Shown: positions 26,513-35,601, counted from the first letter of the stretch. The stretch is DNA of 64,000 bases from Capnocytophaga granulosa ATCC 51502 (GCF_000411115.1 NZ_KE150257.1:115174-179173), one strand, 5' to 3'. Notes: generated by a model from the letters alone, not told the origin. Numbers and translations are program-made.

Positions 26513-27313
26513 ATGAATAGAATACTGGCAAATATATGGGGGAGGCACTCCCTGAGTATCATCTATATACTGATGATAACCTATATAGGGGGATATATCA
26601 TTCCCTTGCTCATTGCTTTTCTTTGGCAGATAGAAACCCCTTTTGTAAGGGATTATTTGGCGCTTTGGCAGCATGTGTCGCTTTTAGCCAAAAGACCTTG
26701 GACATGGCTCACCTACAGCTTTTTTCATGCGAGCTTTCTGCATAGTGTCTTCAATGCGATCATGCTCTATTTCGTGGGGGTCTTGTTTATGAACTTATTC
26801 ACCCCCAAGCGTTTTTTAGCAGTTTATACAGGTGGGGTCGTGGCAGGCGGGCTGCTCTTTATGGTGCTCTATAGCCTATTGCCGGCCTTTGCTGGGCATG
26901 ATGATTACCTCTTGGGTGCTTCGGCGGGGATTATGGCACCGCTGATATGCTTGGCTACCTATACGCCCTCTTATAAGATATACCTTTTTGGGGTCTTTTC
27001 CCTGCCCTTGTGGTCTATTGGGGCACTGATGGTACTAATAGATTTGGTCAGTATTCCCATAGGCAATGCAGGGGGACACATAGCTCATTTGGGGGGAGCG
27101 CTCATAGGTTTTCTCTATGCCTGCCATCTCAAGGGACGTTTCCCGCGCTTGTTGCCTAAGGGTAACACCAAGGCCAGCACTTCGGGTAAGTACCCCAACC
27201 AAGCCGCCGAAGAGCGCGTCAACACTATCTTAGATAAAATCTCCAAGAGTGGCTATGATAGCTTAACGACAGAGGAGAAGAAATTCCTATTCCTTGCCAG
27301 CAAAGAGGATTAA
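26513..27313 (+). CDS. Rhomboid-family protein with C-terminal helical domain
   Basis: 266 residues: six or so membrane helices, SYSFFHASFLHSVFNAIMLY-like L1 region (FFHASFLHSVFN seen), a GASAGI motif in place of GxSG that keeps the catalytic Ser, and HIAHLGGALIG with the catalytic His. After residue ~210 a cytosolic tail (EERVNTILDKISKSGYDSLT...EEKKFLFLASKED) matches the short C-terminal helical module often attached to Bacteroidota rhomboids. Tandem with the first rhomboid gene, so possibly two paralogues with different substrates. Confidence 0.88.
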   Translation: MNRILANIWGRHSLSIIYILMITYIGGYIIPLLIAFLWQIETPFVRDYLALWQHVSLLAKRPWTWLTYSFFHASFLHSVFNAIMLYFVGVLFMNLFTPKRFLAVYTGGVVAGGLLFMVLYSLLPAFAGHDDYLLGASAGIMAPLICLATYTPSYKIYLFGVFSLPLWSIGALMVLIDLVSIPIGNAGGHIAHLGGALIGFLYACHLKGRFPRLLPKGNTKASTSGKYPNQAAEERVNTILDKISKSGYDSLTTEEKKFLFLASKED

Positions 27314-27319
27314 TTAAGT

Positions 27320-28258
27320 ATGCAACTGATCACTGATATAGCACATTTTCACCCCTCAAAGGAAAGTGTCCTGACCATAGGCACCTTTGACGGTATCCAT
27401 GTAGGGCACCAGCGTATCATCGCTCAGGTGGTAGCTACAGCTAAAGCGCAAGGGCTCACCCCTACGCTGCTGACTTTCTTTCCGCACCCTCGTATGGTGC
27501 TTGATCCCTCCTCACCTATTGCACTGATCCAAACTATAGAGGAGCGTGCTCAGCTATTGGAATCTTATGGGATAGAGCAGCTGGTCATACAGCCCTTTAA
27601 CAAGGAGTTTGCCGCTCTTTCTGCACAGGACTATGTGCAAAACTTATTGGTTGAGAAGCTCAGAGCACGGGTGGTGATCATCGGTTATGACCATCGTTTT
27701 GGCAAGGGACGAGCCGCAGGCATAGAGGAGCTTAAGGCCTTTGGGACACAATACCATTTCCAAGTGGAGGAAATCCCCGTACAGGAGGTAGATTCTTGCT
27801 CGGTCAGTTCCACTAAAATACGACACGCACTCACCGAAGGGGATATACAGACGGCTACCCACTACCTTGGTTATCCTTTTTCCTTGGCAGGCAAGGTGGT
27901 ACATGGTCAAAAATTAGGACGTACCTTGGGCTATCCTACGGCCAACCTACAGGTGGAGAGTCCGTACAAAATCATTCCTAAGATAGGGGTTTATGCGGTG
28001 TATAGTATCATCGCAGGCAAAAAAGTCTATGGGATGCTTTCTATAGGTAAGAACCCTACTATAGAGGGCAAAGGTGAGAGTATAGAAGTACATTTCTTTG
28101 ATTTTGAGGGAGACCTCTATGGGAGAGAAATACGCCTTTACTTTATAGATTTTATCCGCGACGAGATCAAGTTCGATTCCTTGGAGGCGCTCAAGGCACA
28201 ACTGAAGAAGGACGAGGATAATTGTAAATTGTTAATTGTTAATTGTGTCAGTTACTAA
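27320..28258 (+). CDS. ribF: Bifunctional riboflavin kinase / FAD synthetase
   Basis: Makes FMN from riboflavin and FAD from FMN. The N-terminal nucleotidyltransferase domain has GTFDGIHVGHQRII (HxGH at about residues 28-31) and SSTKIRHAL; the C-terminal kinase domain has GRTLGYPTANL (about residues 207-217) and SIGKNPTIEGKGESIEVHFF. Length 312 is normal, but the last ~11 residues (CKLLIVNCVSY) are encoded by two heptamer arrays and are not family sequence. It is 6 bases after the second rhomboid; no FMN riboswitch precedes it. FAD supply suits the nearby ETF genes. Confidence 0.94.
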   Translation: MQLITDIAHFHPSKESVLTIGTFDGIHVGHQRIIAQVVATAKAQGLTPTLLTFFPHPRMVLDPSSPIALIQTIEERAQLLESYGIEQLVIQPFNKEFAALSAQDYVQNLLVEKLRARVVIIGYDHRFGKGRAAGIEELKAFGTQYHFQVEEIPVQEVDSCSVSSTKIRHALTEGDIQTATHYLGYPFSLAGKVVHGQKLGRTLGYPTANLQVESPYKIIPKIGVYAVYSIIAGKKVYGMLSIGKNPTIEGKGESIEVHFFDFEGDLYGREIRLYFIDFIRDEIKFDSLEALKAQLKKDEDNCKLLIVNCVSY

Positions 28259-28295
28259 CCACTAACCACTAACCACTAATCACTAACCACTAATG
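28221..28295. repeat. Two abutting heptamer arrays joining ribF stop to next start
   Basis: ATTGTAA, ATTGTTA, ATTGTTA, ATTGTGT (28221-28248), then six units ACTAACC x3, ACTAATC, ACTAACC, ACTAATG (28254-28295). The ribF stop TAA is in the first ACTAACC unit, and the last unit supplies the ATG of the next gene. Confidence 0.75.
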
Positions 28296-28799
28296 AGAAT
28301 ACTCTTTTTCCTTTGTTTTGTCGCTACGACTTATGGACAAAAGTTGGATGAGCTCTATATCATCATAGACAAGCATTCCCAAGTAGATACGGTGGGGGTG
28401 ATCTCCAAGGATATAGAGTACTCCATGTATCGTATCTATAAGAAAGATGAAGTCCGCCTTTCTGTACAGTTTTTGGTAGAAGATGGGTTGCTGAAGAAAA
28501 ACTATGTCAAGGAAGACACGAAAGATTGGCCTTCGTATGAACTCTATTATATCAATGACAAGGGAGATAACCCAAGGCGATTGGTATATGAAGGGGATAT
28601 GAAGAATTCTATTTTTTATAGTGATCTCTATGGAGCGAAGAACCCTTTGGAATTGCTCCAACTGCTCAAGGAGACTAAAGGCCTCTACCTCGTCCATAAA
28701 GACTATAAGCAGGACGGCTTCTATATAGCCAAGAAAATAACTTTAGAACCGAAGTTTAAGCTCTCAGTAAGTAGTGAAGAGGTGACCCCTGACTTCTAA
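28293..28799 (+). CDS. Secreted protein of unknown function
   Basis: 168 residues with a short signal peptide (MRILFFLCFVATTYG, cleavage before QKLDEL). The mature part is a charged alpha/beta protein with YSMYRIYKKDEVRLSVQFLV and no cysteine; no family recognised. The start ATG is the end of a heptamer array, so there is no ordinary leader between ribF and this gene. It may be co-transcribed with ribF. Confidence 0.65.
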   Translation: MRILFFLCFVATTYGQKLDELYIIIDKHSQVDTVGVISKDIEYSMYRIYKKDEVRLSVQFLVEDGLLKKNYVKEDTKDWPSYELYYINDKGDNPRRLVYEGDMKNSIFYSDLYGAKNPLELLQLLKETKGLYLVHKDYKQDGFYIAKKITLEPKFKLSVSSEEVTPDF

Positions 28800-28864
28800 T
28801 CACAGACTTTGCCATTGTATAAAAGAACCTTATACTTCTATAGAAAAAAATAATAGAAAACTTG

Positions 28865-28895
28865 TTGCCTTTGAAAAAAAACCGCTGTATCTTTG
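28865..28895 (+). promoter_or_regulatory. Promoter without a downstream ORF
   Basis: TTG at 28865-28867 and TATCTTTG at 28888-28895, 20 bases apart. The only element downstream on this strand is a terminator about 65 bases on. Confidence 0.65.
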
Positions 28896-28898
28896 CAC

Positions 28899-28990
28899 CG
28901 TTAAAGAACGAGAAAAGATAAATTGTTTTTCATATATTAGATTTTGTGGTTAGAATTGGTAAAAGAGAGCGAAAGCTCTCTTTTATTTTT
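28899..28990 (+). ncRNA. Candidate small RNA of ~90 nt
   Basis: Between a good promoter (28865-28895) and a textbook terminator (28961-28990) lie about 65 bases with no ATG-led reading frame. The predicted transcript is A/U rich and ends in the GAAA-tetraloop hairpin. No known RNA family recognised. The alternative is that the terminator only serves the flanking genes and the promoter match is chance. Confidence 0.4.
28961..28990. terminator. Bidirectional intrinsic terminator with GAAA tetraloop
   Basis: AAAAGAGAGC (28961-28970), loop GAAA, GCTCTCTTTT (28975-28984), then ATTTTT. A perfect 10-bp stem. A-runs on both sides let it serve the forward transcript and the reverse-strand gene that stops at 28989. 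Confidence 0.88.
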
Positions 28991-29813
28991 ATATAAAGTC
29001 TATACTTACAGGATCTCCCACATGAATACCCATAAGGCTGGCGCTGCCCCCGAAGGATTTGGGATTGGCTTTGTCAATGGCCATCTCCAAATACTTTAGG
29101 TGGTTGAAGACTAAGAACGGATTGCCGGCAGAGAGCCCATCTTCCTTTTGGTTGTATTGGCTACAGATCTCCTCTACGGAAGAGTTATCTACACTTTGGT
29201 AGCGGAAATACACGTTAAAGCGGCGTCCCTTGGCTTCTTCTCTTAGAAGTGCCTCGGTGATATTGGACACTACATTGCCGAAATGGTCTATATAAATTAC
29301 GCTGCCTTCTATCCTTTGAGCACGTACCTTAGGGATAAAGTTGCTAATATATAGGTGTTCGCTATAGGGAGTACCCAATACTGCTACAGGTGTCCCTTGG
29401 CAGAGCCTCTGAGCTATCTTGGTGGAAAATGCCAAGGTGGGGAAGATAGAACGCCTATCCTCCAAATTCAGCAAATAGACCTCTGCTCCCTTCTTATTGC
29501 GGGTGAAAAGGGCGATAAAACCATTGTCAGCGGTGATAAAGTATTGCCCTTCATATACCAAGAGCAAGAGGCCTCGCTCGGCGGAGAGTTCATTATTGAC
29601 CCCCATAATATGGATTGTTCCTTCGGGGAAATGACGATAAGCCCCCTGTAGCAGGTAAGCCGCTTCGGTGATACTATAGCGATCTACTTGGTGGGATATA
29701 TCTACAATACGTGCCTTAGGGATAAGGCCGTAGAGCTGCCCTTTGAGAGCTCCCACGCTGTAGTCCTGCTCTCCGAAATCTGTGGTGAGGGTAATGATAT
29801 TGATATTGTCCAT
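28989..29813 (-). CDS. S-adenosyl-L-methionine hydroxide adenosyltransferase family (DUF62)
   Basis: These enzymes hydrolyse SAM to adenosine and methionine; fluorinase and chlorinase are specialised relatives. From ATG 29813 the product has 274 residues: ITLTTDFGEQDYSVGALKGQ (DFG...D, the SAM-site Asp), GANDxHPFPxGTIHI-like HFPEGTIHIMGV, FITADNGFIALF, and the beta-barrel C-terminal domain with VIYIDHFGNVVSNI. A reverse-strand -7 element TACATTTG (29831-29838) lies about 17 bases before this ATG, which excludes the longer frame from 29861. Divergent from the WYL regulator. Confidence 0.88.
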   Translation of the reverse strand: MDNINIITLTTDFGEQDYSVGALKGQLYGLIPKARIVDISHQVDRYSITEAAYLLQGAYRHFPEGTIHIMGVNNELSAERGLLLLVYEGQYFITADNGFIALFTRNKKGAEVYLLNLEDRRSIFPTLAFSTKIAQRLCQGTPVAVLGTPYSEHLYISNFIPKVRAQRIEGSVIYIDHFGNVVSNITEALLREEAKGRRFNVYFRYQSVDNSSVEEICSQYNQKEDGLSAGNPFLVFNHLKYLEMAIDKANPKSFGGSASLMGIHVGDPVSIDFI

Positions 29814-29830
29814 AGCTTCGTTTGCTCGTA

Positions 29831-29888
29831 CAAATGTAAGAAAAAACTGCCAATTGGCCACTATATTTCCAATTTCTTTTTATCTTTG
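29831..29888. promoter_or_regulatory. Divergent promoter region
   Basis: Reverse strand TACATTTG (complement of 29831-29838) faces the DUF62 gene; forward strand TATCTTTG (29881-29888) faces the WYL gene at 29916. Confidence 0.65.
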
Positions 29889-29915
29889 CCCCTTAGGAAC
29901 TCTTTCTCAACTGTT

Positions 29916-30929
29916 ATGGCTACCAACAAAAACGCACTGATACGGTATAAAACGATTGATAAATGCTTGAGAAACACCTCACGCCTTTGGACGATAGATG
30001 ATCTTATTGATGCCTGTACCGACGCACTCACCGAGTATGAAGGCAAGGATAGTGTCGTCAGTAAGCGTACCGTACAGCTTGATATTCAAAATATGCGCAG
30101 TGATAAGATCGGATACAATGCCCCCATAGAGGTCTTTGACAATAAGTATTACCGCTATGCCGATCCCCAATACAGCATTACCAAGACGGAGATTCCCTAT
30201 GAAGACATCAAGCGTATGCGTGAGGCGGTGGATTTTCTCAAGGAATTCAAGGATTTCTCTTTCTTTAAGCATATGAGCGGTATTGTACATAGGTTGGAGG
30301 ACTCCATATTCCTCTCCCGCGCCAAGCAACCCGCTATTCACATGGATAAAAACGAGCACCTTAGGGGATTGGAGTATATAGATCCTATCTATCAGGCGAT
30401 TCTACATAAGCAGGCTTTGGCAATTGTCTACAAATCGTTCAAGGCCAAGCAAGCCCAAGAGCTAGAGCTGCACCCACAATTTCTCAAGGAGTATAACAAT
30501 CGCTGGTTTCTCATTGCTTTTTACAAGTCAGAACTGCTTACCTTAGCCCTTGACCGTATGGAAAGTGTGAATATTTTACCAATTCCTTATGTTGATAAAA
30601 ATATAGACCCCAACGAATACTTCAAAGACATCATAGGAGTAACCCTCTCCCGTGGCAACCCCGTGGAGGAAGTGGTTTTCTGGATAGATAATAATAATGC
30701 TAACTATGTGATCACCAAGCCCTTTCACCACTCTCAGGAGGTGGTAGAGACACGAGAGGGCGGAGTGGTCTTTCGCATTAGGGTACGGTACAATTACGAG
30801 CTGGAGCGGCTTATTCTCGGCTTTGGCAATAGTATAGTCGTCTTGGCTCCCTCTAGGCTAAGGCGTAAGATATCCTCATTACTTAAAAAAGCAGCTGCTA
30901 ATTACACAGAAGAAAAACTAAATATATGA
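29916..30929 (+). CDS. WYL-domain transcriptional regulator
   Basis: 337 residues from ATG 29916, which sits 28 bases after a TATCTTTG element; the longer frame from 29688 would run through the divergent gene and promoter. The N-terminal ~85 residues form a winged helix (IRYKTIDKCLRNTSRLWTID...KRTVQLDIQNMR). The WYL domain (about 170-240) includes ALAIVYKSFKAKQAQELELH and FLKEYNNRWFLIAFYK, and a C-terminal WCX-like part follows. WYL proteins sense nucleic-acid ligands and often regulate DNA-damage or defence genes. Its target here is unknown. Confidence 0.88.
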   Translation: MATNKNALIRYKTIDKCLRNTSRLWTIDDLIDACTDALTEYEGKDSVVSKRTVQLDIQNMRSDKIGYNAPIEVFDNKYYRYADPQYSITKTEIPYEDIKRMREAVDFLKEFKDFSFFKHMSGIVHRLEDSIFLSRAKQPAIHMDKNEHLRGLEYIDPIYQAILHKQALAIVYKSFKAKQAQELELHPQFLKEYNNRWFLIAFYKSELLTLALDRMESVNILPIPYVDKNIDPNEYFKDIIGVTLSRGNPVEEVVFWIDNNNANYVITKPFHHSQEVVETREGGVVFRIRVRYNYELERLILGFGNSIVVLAPSRLRRKISSLLKKAAANYTEEKLNI

Positions 30930-31000
30930 TAAAATAAAAGTCATTTTCCAAGCATGTAGGAAAATATTGTAATTTTACCCTTTTAAAAGTAGAAAACACA

Positions 31001-31768
31001 ATGAAATCATTACTAGCGTATATAACACTTTTGACAGTGCTTTTAACAAGCTGTCGCACAACTAAGGTTACTAATACCCAAGGAGTTGCCGATAGTCGTC
31101 TCAGGGGAAAGGAGATTCTTGAAAAGCATCAGGAGTCTTTCCCCGCTTTTGAGACACTGGCTGGAACGCTGACCGTATCTTATTCTAAGGCAGGTAAGAT
31201 CGGGCAGACCATCCCATTGTCTTTTAGAATGAAAAAAGGGGAAATCATCTGGCTTAGTGCGCCCTTAGGAATTGCCAAGGCGCTGATTACCAAGGAAAAG
31301 GTACAGTTCTATAACAAGCTGGACAATACATATTTTGAGGGGGATTATTCCATCTCGGAAAAATATTTAGGGGTGCATCTTGGATTTGAGGCTTTGGAAA
31401 ATTTGCTCTTAGGACAATTGCTTTTCCGTGACCGACACACAACCTTCACTCCTGATGGGGAACTCTACAAGGGGGCGCTTAGAAAGGACGAATTGGATTT
31501 GTCTTTCTTTTTAAATACTGCTTTCAGAATGGATAGTTTGCTGATTGTACAAGAGGGAAAAACTCAGCAAGAGCGTTCTCTCTCGGCTGCTTATACATAT
31601 CAGACGGTGGAGGGGCAGCTCTTCCCGCTCTCCCTATTGCTACAGGGCAGTCAGGGAGGGGAGCAGGTACAGCTAAACTTGCAACTTAGTAACTTACAGC
31701 GTAATGTATCTGTTAAATTCCCTTATACTGTACCTGCTGGTTACCAACCCTTAACCCTCCAACCCTAA
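31001..31768 (+). CDS. DUF4292 lipoprotein
   Basis: 255 residues with lipobox LTSC (Cys18) and a LolB/LolA-like all-beta pattern: FETLAGTLTVSYSKAGKIGQ, IPLSFRMKKGEIIWLSAPLG and GVHLGFEALENLLLGQLLF, matching DUF4292. The family is assumed to act in envelope lipid or lipoprotein handling; this is fold-based inference. The stop overlaps the start of the EnvC-like gene by one base (TAATG). Confidence 0.8.
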   Translation: MKSLLAYITLLTVLLTSCRTTKVTNTQGVADSRLRGKEILEKHQESFPAFETLAGTLTVSYSKAGKIGQTIPLSFRMKKGEIIWLSAPLGIAKALITKEKVQFYNKLDNTYFEGDYSISEKYLGVHLGFEALENLLLGQLLFRDRHTTFTPDGELYKGALRKDELDLSFFLNTAFRMDSLLIVQEGKTQQERSLSAAYTYQTVEGQLFPLSLLLQGSQGGEQVQLNLQLSNLQRNVSVKFPYTVPAGYQPLTLQP

Positions 31769-33006
31769 TGCATCGTATTCTCTTATTCATACTCATCACC
31801 TCATTTACAGGCGTTTTTGCCCAGACCTCCCAAAAGCAAAAACAACTGGAGCGACAGAAGAAAGCCCTCTTGGAGCAAATCCGAGAGATGTCCGCCCTGC
31901 GTTCCCAACAAGCACAGGAGCGCAAGAGCTTGGCTACCCAAATAGAGGAGATCAGTGAAAAAATTTCCGCACGTACCCAGCTGATTCGAGTAACCAACCA
32001 TCAGGCCAACCTGCTCTCCCAGCAGATCAATGAGAACCAAAGCCAGATAGCCAGCCTTAAAAAAGAGTTGGAGCTACTGAAGAAGAACTATGCCGCAGTG
32101 ATTGAACAGTCCTATAAAACACGTTCGCCTCAAAGCCGTTGGCTCTTGCTGCTGACCTCAGAGAGTTTTGCTCAGGGCTACAAGCGATTGAAGTATTTGC
32201 AACAATATAGCCAATACAGAAAGCAACAAGCCCAGGAGATACAAGAGAAAAATACGCTCATGCAGCAGCTTACCGATTCACTTTCTGCCCAGTACAACCA
32301 CCAGCGCAAAATCGTAGAGGATAACCAAAAAGAGCAAGAGCGTCTCTCCCAAGAGCGCAAAACACAGGAAAGTTTAGTGGCTTCTATCAAAAAGAAAGAG
32401 AGCGAATATGCCAATGAGATAAAGAAAAAACAGGCACAAGCCAATAAGATAGACAGAGAAATAGATCGATTGATCCGCTTGGCCATAGCCGAGGCCAACA
32501 AAAAAGGCAAGGGCAAGACTACCACCACAGGCACCACCTCTGGCAAGACAAGCAGTGATAAGGTCTTTGACCTCACCCCCGAAGGGCAAGCGCTCTCCTC
32601 GGACTTTGAAGCCAACAAAGGCAAACTCATTTGGCCGATTGAGCGTGGATACAAGTCCCAAGGCTTTGGTACCTATGACGACCCAGTGTATCCCGATCTG
32701 AAACACTATAATAATGGGATTACCCTGATGGCACCGCGCAACTCCGATGCTCGCTGTGTGTTCAATGGGGAAGTCTCGGCTATTATCTCTGTGCCTGGCG
32801 GCAACAAGGCGGTACAGGTGAGACATGGGAATTTTATTACCATATATTATAACCTCATACAAGTATATGTAAGTAAGGGACAAAAAGTCTCCGCCAAAAC
32901 CCCCTTAGGCAAGATCTTTACCGATAGTGAGGGGCGAACAGAGATGAAATTCTTTGTCTATAAGAACACCAATAAGCTCAATCCCGAACATTGGCTTAGA
33001 GAATAA
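31768..33006 (+). CDS. EnvC-like murein hydrolase activator with degenerate LytM domain
   Basis: 412 residues: signal peptide (cleavage after GVFA), a long coiled coil (about 20-260, with QKQLERQKKALLEQIREM), a Ser/Thr/Lys linker, and a C-terminal peptidase M23/LytM domain (about 290-412). The zinc motifs are lost: YNNGITL stands for HxxxD, and the HxH motif reads HGNFITIYYNL with the second His replaced. Thus it should act as an amidase activator in cell separation, as EnvC does, not as an enzyme. Middle gene of the DUF4292-EnvC-PlsC operon. Confidence 0.87.
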   Translation: MHRILLFILITSFTGVFAQTSQKQKQLERQKKALLEQIREMSALRSQQAQERKSLATQIEEISEKISARTQLIRVTNHQANLLSQQINENQSQIASLKKELELLKKNYAAVIEQSYKTRSPQSRWLLLLTSESFAQGYKRLKYLQQYSQYRKQQAQEIQEKNTLMQQLTDSLSAQYNHQRKIVEDNQKEQERLSQERKTQESLVASIKKKESEYANEIKKKQAQANKIDREIDRLIRLAIAEANKKGKGKTTTTGTTSGKTSSDKVFDLTPEGQALSSDFEANKGKLIWPIERGYKSQGFGTYDDPVYPDLKHYNNGITLMAPRNSDARCVFNGEVSAIISVPGGNKAVQVRHGNFITIYYNLIQVYVSKGQKVSAKTPLGKIFTDSEGRTEMKFFVYKNTNKLNPEHWLRE

Positions 33007-33018
33007 AAATATAACAAG

Positions 33019-33777
33019 ATGAAATTTAGACTATGGAAACAAGACCCCTTTGGGCACGCCTTGTGGATAAAGCGGCTGATCATACGTATCTTAGGCCCTT
33101 TGACCCATCGCCGTTATAGGGGCTTCAATCATTTGCTTATAGATGGCTCGGAGATTATCCGCACCCTGCCTGATAAGGGAGTACTCTTTATCTCCAACCA
33201 CCAGACCTATTTTGCCGATGTGGTAGCCATGTACCATGTGTTCAATGCCAGTCTCCGTGGGCGGGTGGATAGCCTTAAGAATATCAACTATATATGGCAC
33301 CCTAAGCTCAACCTATATTATGTAGCTGCTACCGAGACCATGCATGCGGGGCTGCTACCGAAGATTCTCGCCTATGTAGGAGCGGTACAAGTCAGCCGCA
33401 CTTGGCGAGAGAAGGGCAAGGAAATCCATAGAGAGGTCAAGACAGAAGATGTAGAGAATATAGGGATTGCCCTTAAGGACGGTTGGCTGATTACCTTTCC
33501 ACAAGGTACTACCTCCCCATGGAAACCCATTCGTAAGGGGACAGCCCACCTTATCAAGACCTATAAGCCAATCGTAGTACCTATAGTGATAGATGGCTTT
33601 CGCCGCTCCTTCGACAAGAAAGGAATAATAGTCAAAAAGAAGGGTGTTACCCAACGTATGCGCATAAAACCACCCTTGGAGATAGATTATGAAAGAGAAA
33701 CTGTAGAGGAAATCGTAGAAAAAGTAGCCCTAGCCATAGAGCAACATCCCTCATTTATCAAGGGCAGAGAGGAATAA
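33019..33777 (+). CDS. plsC: 1-acyl-sn-glycerol-3-phosphate acyltransferase family (PlsC-like)
   Basis: Adds the second acyl chain to lysophosphatidate in phospholipid synthesis. 252 residues. The catalytic motif reads SNHQTYFADV, with one residue more between His and Asp than the standard HX4D; the substrate block is FPQGTTSPW in place of FPEGTR. Both variants leave the fold recognisable but suggest a lineage-specific subgroup. A basic N-terminus and a central hydrophobic segment are present. It is 12 bases after the EnvC-like gene. Confidence 0.82.
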   Translation: MKFRLWKQDPFGHALWIKRLIIRILGPLTHRRYRGFNHLLIDGSEIIRTLPDKGVLFISNHQTYFADVVAMYHVFNASLRGRVDSLKNINYIWHPKLNLYYVAATETMHAGLLPKILAYVGAVQVSRTWREKGKEIHREVKTEDVENIGIALKDGWLITFPQGTTSPWKPIRKGTAHLIKTYKPIVVPIVIDGFRRSFDKKGIIVKKKGVTQRMRIKPPLEIDYERETVEEIVEKVALAIEQHPSFIKGREE

Positions 33778-33821
33778 AGGGGGGTGTTAATAACTTATTT
33801 TGAAAAAAAATATTTTTTTTG

Positions 33822-33851
33822 TTGTCAGAACAAAAAATTGTTGTATATTTG
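33822..33851 (+). promoter_or_regulatory. Promoter of the tRNA-tuf-secE-nusG run
   Basis: TTG at 33822-33824 and TATATTTG at 33844-33851, 19 bases apart, 57 bases before the first tRNA. Confidence 0.8.
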
Positions 33852-33908
33852 CACCTCGCAAAGGAGAAGTAAAAAACGCTTGTTTTTTGTGGTATAAGTG
33901 TTTGTTTT

Positions 33909-33982
33909 GCCGGTATAGCTCAGTTGGCCAGAGCACGTGATTTGTAATCTCGGGGTCGTGGGTTCGAATCCCTCTACCGGCT
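33909..33982 (+). tRNA. tRNA-Thr (anticodon TGT)
   Basis: Cloverleaf of 74 bases: acceptor GCCGGTA/TACCGGC, D-loop AGCTCAGTTGG, anticodon loop with TGT, T-arm GGGTTCGAATCCC. First of four tRNAs ahead of tuf. Confidence 0.95.
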
Positions 33983-34017
33983 CGATGTTTATCGTTATTT
34001 GTTGATTTTTAACTTGA

Positions 34018-34100
34018 GGGGAGATACTCAAGCGGCCAACGAGGGCAGACTGTAAATCTGCTGGTTTTCACCTTCACAGGTTCGAATCCTGTTCTCCCCA
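34018..34100 (+). tRNA. tRNA-Tyr (anticodon GTA)
   Basis: 83 bases with acceptor GGGGAGA/TCTCCCC, anticodon stem CAGACTGTAAATCTG carrying GTA, and a long class II variable arm typical of bacterial tRNA-Tyr. Confidence 0.95.
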
Positions 34101-34129
34101 CTATTTTGAAAGACATATTGTATTAAAAA

Positions 34130-34202
34130 GCGGGAGTAGCTCAGTTGGTAGAGCGTCAGCCTTCCAAGCTGAATGTCGCGAGTTCGAACCTCGTCTCCCG
34201 CT
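34130..34202 (+). tRNA. tRNA-Gly (anticodon TCC)
   Basis: 73 bases; acceptor GCGGGAG/CTCCCGC, anticodon loop CTTCCAA giving TCC, T-arm with GTTCGAA. Confidence 0.95.
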
Positions 34203-34210
34203 CTTGAAAA

Positions 34211-34282
34211 GCCGATGTAGCTCAGGGGTAGAGCGCTTCCTTGGTAAGGAAGAGGTCACGAGTTCAAATCTCGTCATTGGCT
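34211..34282 (+). tRNA. tRNA-Thr (anticodon GGT)
   Basis: 72 bases; acceptor GCCGATG/CATTGGC with one G-T pair, anticodon loop TTGGTAA giving GGT. Second Thr isoacceptor of the cluster, 8 bases after tRNA-Gly. Confidence 0.95.
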
Positions 34283-34351
34283 CTTTTGTAGTATATAATA
34301 ACATACCTTTATATATTGATTTTCTATAACTAAGATTAAAATTATTTAAAC

Positions 34352-35539
34352 ATGGCAAAAGAGAATTTTGACCGCTCCAAACCGCACCTTAACATTGGTA
34401 CTATTGGACACGTTGACCACGGAAAAACAACCTTGACTGCTGCTATTACTAAAGTATTGGCTGATGCAGGTCTCTCCGAAGCGAGAAGTTTCGACTCTAT
34501 TGATAACGCTCCTGAAGAAAAAGAGCGTGGTATTACCATCAACACTTCACACGTAGAATATCAAACTAAGAACCGTCACTATGCACACGTGGACTGTCCA
34601 GGACACGCCGACTATGTAAAGAACATGGTTACTGGTGCTGCTCAGATGGACGGTGCTATCCTTGTGGTAGCTGCTACCGACGGGCCTATGCCACAAACTC
34701 GTGAGCACATCCTTCTTGGTCGCCAGGTAGGTATTCCTCGTATCGTTGTGTTCCTTAACAAAGTGGATATGGTGGACGACCCTGAACTATTGGAACTTGT
34801 AGAAATGGAAGTACGCGAACTTCTTTCTTTCTATGACTACGATGGTGATAATGGCCCTGTAATCCAAGGTTCTGCTCTTGGAGCGCTTAACGGCGAACAA
34901 AAATGGGTAGATACTGTAATGCAGCTTATGGATGCAGTAGATAACTGGATCGAGCTTCCACAACGTGATATTGATAAACCATTCTTGATGCCTATCGAGG
35001 ACGTGTTCACTATCACTGGTCGTGGTACTGTAGCTACAGGACGTATCGAAACTGGTATCGCTAACACAGGTGATGCTGTTGAAATCATCGGTATGGGTGC
35101 TGATAAGCTTACCTCTACTATCACTGGGGTAGAAATGTTCAAGAAAATCCTTGACCGTGGTGAAGCTGGTGATAACGTAGGACTACTCCTTCGTGGTATC
35201 GACAAAAAAGATATCCGTCGTGGTATGGTAATCTGCAAACCAGGTTCTGTAAAACCACACGCTAAATTCAAAGCTGAGGTGTATATCTTGAAAAAAGAAG
35301 AAGGTGGACGTCACACTCCATTCCACAATAACTACCGCCCTCAGTTCTACGTACGTACAACCGACGTTACTGGTACTATCAACCTTCCTGAAGGTGTAGA
35401 TATGGTAATGCCTGGGGATAACCTTACCATTACTGTAGAATTGCTACAACCTATCGCTCTTAACGTAGGTCTTCGCTTCGCTATCCGTGAAGGAGGTCGT
35501 ACCGTAGGTGCTGGTCAGGTAACTGAAATCCTTGACTAA
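34352..35539 (+). CDS. tuf: Elongation factor Tu
   Basis: GTPase that brings aminoacyl-tRNA to the ribosome. The 395-residue product has all G motifs: GHVDHGKTT (P-loop, residues 19-27), RGIT switch I, DCPGH (about 81-85), NKVD (about 136-139) and SALG. Domains 2 and 3 follow, ending [10 protein letters not shown]. tRNA genes before and after it (four upstream, tRNA-Trp downstream) are the usual bacterial arrangement. Codon use is strongly biased, as expected for a highly expressed gene. Confidence 0.99.
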   Translation: MAKENFDRSKPHLNIGTIGHVDHGKTTLTAAITKVLADAGLSEARSFDSIDNAPEEKERGITINTSHVEYQTKNRHYAHVDCPGHADYVKNMVTGAAQMDGAILVVAATDGPMPQTREHILLGRQVGIPRIVVFLNKVDMVDDPELLELVEMEVRELLSFYDYDGDNGPVIQGSALGALNGEQKWVDTVMQLMDAVDNWIELPQRDIDKPFLMPIEDVFTITGRGTVATGRIETGIANTGDAVEIIGMGADKLTSTITGVEMFKKILDRGEAGDNVGLLLRGIDKKDIRRGMVICKPGSVKPHAKFKAEVYILKKEEGGRHTPFHNNYRPQFYVRTTDVTGTINLPEGVDMVMPGDNLTITVELLQPIALNVGLRFAIREGGRTVGAGQVTEILD

Positions 35540-35601
35540 GAAATCTTGATTTCATAATATTAAATGTTTCAAAAGGGTTTTGGCAACAAAACTCTTTTTA
35601 T

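Noticed and set aside
27314..27320. FMN riboswitch before ribF
   Set aside because: Only 6 bases separate ribF from the preceding gene; no room for a riboswitch.
29688..29916. Longer start for the WYL regulator
   Set aside because: It would run antisense through the divergent gene and upstream of the TATCTTTG promoter.
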